From the NCBI GenBank assembly GCA_023431185.1, contig JAEYXS010000042.1:1-15653 (forward strand): 15,653 bases of DNA. Reading direction: 5' to 3'. Positions 1-4,298 of this stretch are shown piece after piece; positions within the stretch are counted from its first letter, which is position 1; every line of letters begins with the position of its first letter. The DNA is from Verrucomicrobiota bacterium. Its GTDB lineage: Bacteria; Verrucomicrobiota; Verrucomicrobiia; Limisphaerales; JAEYXS01. Under the pieces are notes generated by a model. That model was not told the origin of the DNA. It ran no database searches and saw only the letters and a list, made by a program, of their open reading frames with translations. A program made the position numbers and the translations under genes.

Positions 1-1
1 T

Positions 2-40
2 GAGGCTGGCACGGAGTGGTCACATCAGCCGAAAGCCTAA
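2..40 (+). CDS. Possible 3' end of the gene of the preceding cassette (partial)
   Basis: A frame open from the window edge ends at a TAA inside the left end of the first attC (GCC TAA C). Genes in cassettes 2 and 3 end in exactly this way, with Ala-stop encoded by the attC heptamer. Only twelve codons are visible and no function can be given. Chance is a real alternative, since a frame this short is weak evidence by itself. Confidence 0.3.
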   Translation, partial: EAGTEWSHQPKA

Positions 41-127
41 CCATCCGCTCCAGCGAACGGCTCGATTTCGTCTCACTTCCCATCGGACCCTCCTTTGCTC
101 GCCGTCGCTGAGCTTCGGTCGTTAGGC
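35..127 (+). other. attC: attC site 1
   Basis: Left heptamer GCCTAAC (35-41) and right heptamer GTTAGGC (121-127) are exact reverse complements. The inner arms GCTCCAGCGAACGGC and GCCGTCGCTGAGC pair with unpaired extra bases on one side, the extrahelical-base pattern that IntI uses to choose the recombining strand. Length is 93 bp. Cutting between G121 and T122 defines the left end of cassette 1. Confidence 0.9.
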
Positions 128-142
128 CTCATCACGCTGCCT

Positions 143-370
143 ATGCAATACGAGCTTGTTTTCAGATACGCCGACACATCAGACATACGTCTGGAACATA
201 AGGCGTTCATGGTGGATTCACCTGCCGCAAGCCCTCTCCCGGGAGACTTGCTCGATCTTGATGCTGATGGTGGTTCTAGGCATTTCATGGTTGTTCATCG
301 CCGTTTTGATTACACGATGGGCCGCAGAGTTATCCACGTTTACGTCCGCCCCCAGGCTAAGACTCCTTGA
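143..370 (+). CDS. Cassette 1 gene: 75-aa protein of unknown function
   Basis: Chosen start is the ATG 15 bases after the attC 1 right end. The open frame continues upstream to 95, but that extension lies inside attC 1 and is unlikely to be coding. The product is small, soluble and rich in beta-type sequence, with a central Pro-Gly-Asp (PLPGDLLDLDADGG), then FMVVHRRFDY and a C-terminal VIHVYV strand. This order resembles many small cassette proteins in which a P-x-x-G-D turn precedes F-x-V-x-x-R, but I cannot name a family. There is no signal peptide or membrane segment. The gene stops at 370, leaving 131 bases before attC 2, an unusually long tail for a cassette. Expression probably relies on an upstream integron promoter or an unseen local one. 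Confidence 0.75.
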   Translation: MQYELVFRYADTSDIRLEHKAFMVDSPAASPLPGDLLDLDADGGSRHFMVVHRRFDYTMGRRVIHVYVRPQAKTP

Positions 371-480
371 TACATGATGATTGCCGCTTCATTTGGCAGG
401 CCCGCCGCCGTTGTTCTTGCTTGGCGGAGCACTCGCATCCTCTCTTCATGCCAGAGCAGTTGCCGGTCTATACATTCCAC
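340..480 (-). CDS. Possible small antisense gene in cassette 1, 46 aa, unknown
   Basis: On the minus strand a GTG (480-478) is preceded by a perfect AGGAGG (491-486) with a five-base spacer, and opens a 46-codon frame ending in TAA at 342-340. The predicted peptide is charged and probably helical (ECIDRQLLWHEERMRVLRQA near the N-terminus). It fills the otherwise empty tail of cassette 1 and overlaps the last 31 bases of the plus-strand gene, so the two would be convergent. The frame is also open upstream to 567 through attC 2, but that part is site sequence. Plus-strand frames over the same bases are also open (from 374 and 381), so coding is not proven. Function is unknown; a toxin-antitoxin role is only a guess. 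Confidence 0.35.
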   Translation of the reverse strand: MECIDRQLLWHEERMRVLRQARTTAAGLPNEAAIIMYQGVLAWGRT

Positions 481-501
481 CAGCTCCTCCTGTATTGGCC
501 G

Positions 502-609
502 GCCTAACCATTCACTGGAGCCAACCGGCTGTTGCGTCACTGGTTCATCATTCAGGCTGCTCTTCATTTACACCCCCTTTGAGCCGGTGGCTCAGTTCGG
601 TCGTTAGGC
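502..609 (+). other. attC: attC site 2
   Basis: GCCTAAC (502-508) and GTTAGGC (603-609) bound a 108-bp imperfect inverted repeat. The arm CTGGAGCCAACCGGCT on the left pairs with AGCCGGTGGCTCAG on the right, with single-base bulges. The right end shares GGTCGTTAGGC with attC 1 and attC 3. Confidence 0.9.
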
Positions 610-615
610 CATTCC

Positions 616-951
616 ATGTCGCCAGCATCTCCAGGTGAGGTTGAGTTGTATGCGAGCTTCAGTCAGCATCTCGGCCCTCGTTTCGAGGCGGCAGGTTTGC
701 GTGTGCAGTTCCACTACAACCAAACGCCGGGAGTTCATTTTCGAGTGCCGGTTTCTGACGAGTATCGGACGGCGATACTGCGCGGCATTGAGGAGGGCAT
801 GGCTGCGCGGTTTCCACATTTTCCGGCTACAGGCAGCATTTGGATTACGCAGGTCACGGTTCACGAGGTTGATTCCAGCCAGCGAGCATTCTACCGTGTT
901 GCACGTTCCATCATCGAACAGGCATATGCACTTGCCGCACAAATGGCCTAA
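616..951 (+). CDS. Cassette 2 gene: 111-aa protein resembling EF-G domain IV
   Basis: The ATG lies six bases after the attC 2 right end and the TAA stop is supplied by the left heptamer of attC 3, so the gene fills the cassette. From about residue 44 the sequence follows the pattern of translation elongation factor G domain IV: VPVSDEYRTAILRGIEEGM (45-62) matches the I-P-x-E-Y-x-x-A-V-x-x-G-x-x-E-A helix. HEVDSSQRAFYRVARSIIEQA (83-103) matches the Y-H-x-V-D-S-S-x-x-A-F-x-x-A segment, one of the best-conserved stretches of the EF-G/EF-2 family. There is no GTPase domain, signal peptide or membrane segment. In EF-G, domain IV reaches into the ribosomal A site during translocation. A free-standing copy might bind the ribosome, but this is inference. 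The match is by eye; an unrelated protein with a similar S5-like fold is the alternative. Confidence 0.8.
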   Translation: MSPASPGEVELYASFSQHLGPRFEAAGLRVQFHYNQTPGVHFRVPVSDEYRTAILRGIEEGMAARFPHFPATGSIWITQVTVHEVDSSQRAFYRVARSIIEQAYALAAQMA

Positions 952-1071
952 CCAGAGCGCTGCAGCGAACCGCCGCCCCGCTGGGCAGGCGGACGGTTCA
1001 GGGAATTTGTCAGCGACTGTTGCAGCCGACCGGGCGTTTCCGGCGGCGGTCGCTGAGCTTGGTCGTTAGGC
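946..1071 (+). other. attC: attC site 3
   Basis: GCCTAAC (946-952) and GTTAGGC (1065-1071) bound a 126-bp site. The left arm GCTGCAGCGAACCGCCGCC pairs with GGCGGCGGTCGCTGAGC (1042-1058), leaving two unpaired bases. It is almost identical to attC 4, differing at six inner positions near the loop. Confidence 0.92.
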
Positions 1072-1083
1072 CGTACTACGCGC

Positions 1084-1404
1084 ATGGACATTTCTACCAT
1101 TCACTTTCACGACACGCAGATTCTCCGCGTCATCGAGGATTGCGAGGCGGACACGCTGACGATGGAGGTCGAGTATCCTGTGGATTGGGAGCGCAACGTC
1201 TTCGAGAAGCGCTTGCTGGTTTTCGACGATGTCCACAGCTACCAGGTTTTTGAGCAGCCGTTCCAAGGTTCACCGACGATTCTTGATGCAGAGGTTGTCG
1301 CCACCGAAGGTCGATGGAGCAGGCTTCGCTTGGACACGAACGCCGGTCGGCGAGAGTTGAGTTGCACAGGAGTCAGAGTTTGTGATTATGACCGTGTGGC
1401 CTAA
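1084..1404 (+). CDS. Cassette 3 gene: 106-aa protein of unknown function
   Basis: The ATG sits 12 bases after attC 3 and the TAA stop lies in the GCCTAAC of attC 4, so the gene fills the cassette, as in cassette 2. The product is a soluble, strand-rich protein that opens MDISTIHFHDTQILRV, has a W-E-R-N-V-F-E-K-R segment mid-protein and a C-terminal RRELSCTGVRVCDYD. Spacing of hydrophobic residues suggests repeated beta strands carrying acidic and aromatic side chains. I do not recognise a family well enough to name it, and there is no export signal. No strong ribosome binding site precedes the start, as for the neighbouring cassette genes. Confidence 0.82.
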   Translation: MDISTIHFHDTQILRVIEDCEADTLTMEVEYPVDWERNVFEKRLLVFDDVHSYQVFEQPFQGSPTILDAEVVATEGRWSRLRLDTNAGRRELSCTGVRVCDYDRVA

Positions 1405-1524
1405 CCAGAGCGCTGCAGCGAACCGCCGCCCCGCTGGGCAGTTGGAGGGTTCAGGTGATTTGTCCGCGACTGTTGCAGCCGACCGGGCGTTTCCGGCGGC
1501 GGTCGCTGAGCTTGGTCGTTCGGT
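1399..1524 (+). other. attC: attC site 4 (altered right end)
   Basis: The left heptamer is GCCTAAC (1399-1405) but the right heptamer is GTTCGGT (1518-1524), not GTTAGGC. The body is nearly the same as attC 3. After the G|TT cut the last six bases belong to the next cassette, so the altered bases come from cassette 4. Its other end carries the matching ACCGAAC at 1940-1946. Confidence 0.9.
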
Positions 1525-1527
1525 GGA

Positions 1528-1965
1528 ATGATGAAGCAAAGGCATTCCGTTCCGTCTACGACTAGAAAGGTCGTTACCGGCCTCTTAATTGTCGTTCTAT
1601 TGTCGATAGGTTTGCTCCTGAAGGTGGTGCGAGACTTTGGACTCGCACCCGCTCTCCTTCCCTTGGACGCGAATGGAACGTCACCTAACTTCATACTTTC
1701 TCTTGCGATTTCCTTGGGAATTCTCCTGCGAGAAAAGGCTGTCAGCCTTTGGGATTTCACCAAGGGTGCAATGGGAGCAGCGACCGGGATGACAGTGTAC
1801 GAGATTGCTCAGATATGGATGCCATCGCGGACTTTCGACCTGAACGATATCGCAGCATCCTTTGTTGGAGCCGTTTTTGGCATCATGCTTGGATGGATGC
1901 TGTTTTTTCGTGTAATCAGCCAGGATGGCGGGTCTGCTCACCGAACCAGACGCTCGACCGAATGA
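1528..1965 (+). CDS. Cassette 4 gene: VanZ-like small membrane protein, 145 aa
   Basis: Two adjacent ATGs (1528, 1531) follow the attC 4 end by three bases, with GGTGGA just upstream. The product has about four membrane segments: roughly residues 13-34 (VVTGLLIVVLLSIGLLLKVV), 52-68 (FILSLAISLGILL), 80-96 (GAMGAATGMTVYEIAQIW) and 107-131 (IAASFVGAVFGIMLGWMLFF). The stretch E-x-x-Q-x-x-x-P-S-R-T-F-D-L-N-D-I-x-A-x-x-x-G-A-x-x-G matches the core of VanZ-like proteins, whose founder gives low-level teicoplanin resistance, though most family members have no known role. The gene ends at a TGA inside the stem of attC 5, so its last residues (AHRTRRSTE) are site-encoded. A cell-envelope role is inferred from the family only. 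Confidence 0.82.
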   Translation: MMKQRHSVPSTTRKVVTGLLIVVLLSIGLLLKVVRDFGLAPALLPLDANGTSPNFILSLAISLGILLREKAVSLWDFTKGAMGAATGMTVYEIAQIWMPSRTFDLNDIAASFVGAVFGIMLGWMLFFRVISQDGGSAHRTRRSTE

Positions 1966-2044
1966 CGAGGAGCGCGCTCAACCGGGTGTTCCAAGCCGAA
2001 CGCTGTTGGCGCGCTCCTCGTCATCGGTCAGCTTCGCGTTAGGC
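1940..2044 (+). other. attC: attC site 5
   Basis: The left heptamer ACCGAAC (1940-1946) differs from the other sites and is the exact complement of the altered right end of attC 4; the right heptamer is the usual GTTAGGC (2038-2044). The stem is very strong: 1956-1977 pairs with 2009-2029 over 21 bp with one bulged base, followed by a further bulge and AGC. Length is 105 bp. Confidence 0.9.
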
Positions 2045-2064
2045 GCATTAACCCCCACACCACT

Positions 2065-2541
2065 ATGTTTGGACTATTCAAAAAGAAGCCGAAGGAAGTT
2101 GAACCGGACTACGCCACCATCTATGTCGCCGATCCATCACTTTTAGGCTCGAAGGTTTTCGATACCGTTCCGGGCATTCAGTCCTACGAAGGCATGAGCG
2201 ACGAGAGTGGCAGCGCCACAGGTTTCAAGCTGCACACGAAGCATGGTGAGTGCGTCATGAATTTCATGCCGGCGCACATGATTGAGGAGCATCTTACTGG
2301 CATGTCGGGATACGCCCAGCAGGAGGTGCGCGACAAGGAGCGGCTACCGTATGTCCTGCACCGCATCAGTCAGATGCGGTTCGTCATCGGCTGCGTCGCC
2401 CCATCCGGGTTTGGTGACGATGGTGAGATGATTGAGACGTTGATGCAGCTCAACGGCGCACTGAACGGTTTGTATATGATGGGCGACTCGTTGTTTGACC
2501 ACGATGCACAGCCGATAGCAGGTTCAGCTTGTGATAGTTGA
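2065..2541 (+). CDS. Cassette 5 gene: 158-aa protein of unknown function
   Basis: The ATG is 20 bases after the attC 5 right end. The product starts MFGLFKKKPKEVEPDY, a short hydrophobic and basic start seen on many small cytoplasmic proteins, and continues as a mixed alpha/beta domain. Features include GFKLHTKHGECVMNFMP (about 53-69), a helical middle (HMIEEHLTGMSGYAQQEV) and FVIGCVAPSGFG before an acidic C-terminal helix. No membrane segment or signal peptide is clear and I do not recognise a family. It is the last cassette gene: the bases after the TGA hold no GCCTAAC, so its own attC is missing and the cassette may no longer be excisable. Confidence 0.85.
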   Translation: MFGLFKKKPKEVEPDYATIYVADPSLLGSKVFDTVPGIQSYEGMSDESGSATGFKLHTKHGECVMNFMPAHMIEEHLTGMSGYAQQEVRDKERLPYVLHRISQMRFVIGCVAPSGFGDDGEMIETLMQLNGALNGLYMMGDSLFDHDAQPIAGSACDS

Positions 2542-2580
2542 GATTGTCATGAGCCATGCGCCTCTTGAGAAACTAGGCGG

Positions 2581-2796
2581 CTAAGTGGTTGTGGTGGAGA
2601 TGAGTTTGTAGCCGAGGGCGGCGGCATTTTGGTGCAGGCGTTGGAGTTTTTTTGGTTTTTCCTCGGCGGCAGCCCACATCTTCGGATCATACGGCACCCC
2701 ATGCTTGAACAGATGCCATAATATCCGCGCCAGCCTAAGCACATTCGCGATAACTGGCTTGGCCATCCCGCACGCTGGCTTTGGAACACGCCGGGA
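2581..2796 (-). pseudogene. C-terminal remnant of a probable IS110-family transposase
   Basis: A minus-strand frame of about 70 codons, with an in-frame TGA just upstream, reads MAKPVIANVLRLARILWHLF, then KHGVPYDPKMW, and ends LHQNAAALGYKLISTTTT before TAG. This order (K-x-x-I-A-x-x-x-x-x-A-R-I-L-W, then Y-D-P, then A-x-x-L-G-Y-x-L) resembles the extreme C-terminus of IS110/IS116-type transposases. The RuvC-like and catalytic parts, which would lie to the right, are absent; the pyruvyltransferase gene ends there instead. It is therefore a dead fragment at the edge of the cassette array. The assignment is from pattern memory, and a short orphan ORF is the alternative. Confidence 0.5.
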
Positions 2797-2810
2797 TCAC
2801 GCCGTTTAGC

Positions 2811-4121
2811 TCACGCCCCGATGATCTTCTTCAGCACGTTCATCTGGGAGGCTGCCCGTTCCTCCACGTAGGCCATCGCCTTCTTCACCTTCGCTTGCGC
2901 GGCCGGGTAGTCCTTGTGGATGCCCATGAGGATCGCGAACATCTTCGTCGCGGGGGTGGCGTCGAATTCGGGTGCCCACTCTTCCAGGCCGATGTCTTTG
3001 AACATCCAGCATTTGGGCGAGTGGAACTCGGAGAAGGTGTGCATCATGGGCGTGCCCATGGCCAGCGCCATGATGGGCGTGTGCGGCTCGTGGCAGATGA
3101 CGGTGTGGGCGCGCGCGTAGAAGGAGCAGGCCTCGTCCACGTTCCAGAACTCGTCAAAGTTCACCACGTGCTTCTTCAAGTTTTCCGGCAGCGGATCATA
3201 GACGAACTTCTTGTTATACTCCATCTCCTTGAAGACTTCCGGCGCGATGACGACCTTCCAGCCGGTCTCCTTCACCCACATGGCGATAAGGTCCTGATAG
3301 ACCTTCGCCCGGCGCTGGTCGTCGGCGATGTTCTGCGGGGTGGGATGGAGCGGGTTGAGTTTCTGCGGCCGTTTGTCATCCACCCCGGGACTTGTCGGCG
3401 TGTGGGTGCGGAGCTGGAGGGTGATGAATTTCTTTTCCTCCAAGCCGTGCTTCTTCAGCCGCGCCAGCGCCTTCGCCTCATCCCGCACGTCGATGCCGAA
3501 GCAGCCATCGGGACCGAACTCAAGGACGGGCGGCTTCACGCCGACATCCTGCAGCAGCTTGAGCGTCTTGGAATCGCGGCAGTAGATGTAAGCGGCGCTG
3601 TTGAGGAGGGCGATGTTCTCCGCTCCCTTGGGACCGGTGACCATGTCGGGGAAATAGGACTGCCCCTGGAGACCCCAAGGTTTGCCGATCTTGCGGCAGT
3701 AGGCCATGAACGTGGTGTCCTGGCCCATGCCGGGTCCACGGAGAAAGAAGTCGGCGCGGTTGACCGCCTGCTGGACGGGGCCGTCCTTGGTGGTCAGCGA
3801 ACCTTTGACGATCTCCAGCTTGGGGAAGCGCTTCATCAGCATCGCATCCACCTGCTCGTTGGTATTGGCGGCCCAGAGGATGACCTTCACCTGGGGCAGA
3901 TGCTGCTCCAGAAAGCGCAGCGTGCCAGGGGTGTGACCGATGTCGCCGATGTTCTTCGTCGCCCAGCCGCAATGCAGCAGGACGGTTTTCTGGGCCTTGG
4001 CCGTCTGGGCGATGCCGTTCAGGCTGAGCGCACCGAGCGCCAGGCCGGAGGTTTTGAGGAAAGAGCGGCGTGAGGTCATGGTCGCGATGGTGCGGTCGGC
4101 TGATGAGTGGTCTTGGTTCAT
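2811..4121 (-). CDS. Tat-exported polysaccharide pyruvyltransferase-family protein
   Basis: The N-terminus carries a twin-arginine signal, S-R-R-S-F-L-K, followed by a hydrophobic stretch and an A-x-A site (AQTAKAQ), so export in folded form is predicted. The rest fits the polysaccharide pyruvyltransferase/CsaB family: WATKNIGDIGHTPGTLRFLE after the signal, a G-P-x-G-M-G segment, VKVILWA strands, and a C-terminal CHEPHTPIMALAMGTPMMH that matches the conserved H-x-x-I-x-A-L-x-x-G-x-P region. The family transfers pyruvate from phosphoenolpyruvate to sugars, or has glycosyltransferase-like activity. The frame gives 436 aa; an ATG at 4079 (M15, MTSRRSFLK) is an equally good start. Neither has a clear ribosome binding site. 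The gene stands alone and is divergent from the giant kinase gene. An exported enzyme would lack its usual donor, so the activity is uncertain. Confidence 0.85.
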   Translation of the reverse strand: MNQDHSSADRTIATMTSRRSFLKTSGLALGALSLNGIAQTAKAQKTVLLHCGWATKNIGDIGHTPGTLRFLEQHLPQVKVILWAANTNEQVDAMLMKRFPKLEIVKGSLTTKDGPVQQAVNRADFFLRGPGMGQDTTFMAYCRKIGKPWGLQGQSYFPDMVTGPKGAENIALLNSAAYIYCRDSKTLKLLQDVGVKPPVLEFGPDGCFGIDVRDEAKALARLKKHGLEEKKFITLQLRTHTPTSPGVDDKRPQKLNPLHPTPQNIADDQRRAKVYQDLIAMWVKETGWKVVIAPEVFKEMEYNKKFVYDPLPENLKKHVVNFDEFWNVDEACSFYARAHTVICHEPHTPIMALAMGTPMMHTFSEFHSPKCWMFKDIGLEEWAPEFDATPATKMFAILMGIHKDYPAAQAKVKKAMAYVEERAASQMNVLKKIIGA

Positions 4122-4298
4122 GGGCTACGCGTAGCAACGCCTGATATGTGTTAAGTCACAAGTTAGGTACCGGATATAGCGGATGGTGGCAACCCCAAAC
4201 GCCCCATCCTTTCAGTTGCACAGGAGGGCCAGTTCCTCCCATAATCCCGCCCAGAGACGTACCCCTTGTAACCGCGGTTCCGTAAGCCATTGGCACGC

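Larger units (their letters stand above)
1..2541 (+). mobile_element. Integron gene-cassette array (five attC sites, five downstream cassettes)
   Basis: Five imperfect inverted-repeat sites with GCCTAAC-type left ends and GTTAGGC-type right ends recur every 450-520 bases, and the space between each pair holds one short plus-strand gene. This is the organisation of an integron cassette array. Using the G|TT cut, the cassettes run 122-603, 604-1065, 1066-1518, 1519-2038 and 2039 onward. All sites point the same way, with the integrase expected to the left, outside the window. No integrase gene or attI is visible, so this could be the distal part of a chromosomal integron or a cluster lacking an integrase. 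The last cassette has no attC on its right side. The genes are unrelated to each other and have no resistance signature. Confidence 0.9.

Noticed and set aside
374..638. Plus-strand frames at 374 and 381 in the tail of cassette 1
   Set aside because: Both run through the whole of attC 2, and the second even into the next cassette gene, so site sequence would be translated. The minus-strand frame with AGGAGG is a better candidate.
1..2541. CRISPR array or simple dispersed repeats
   Set aside because: The repeats are 93-126 bp, variable inside, and inverted with bulges; spacers are whole genes. This fits attC, not CRISPR.
2781..4073. 430-aa plus-strand frame over the pyruvyltransferase gene
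   Set aside because: Composition is rich in His, Arg, Val and Leu with no family pattern; the opposite strand encodes a clear Tat-signal enzyme. It is a high-GC shadow.
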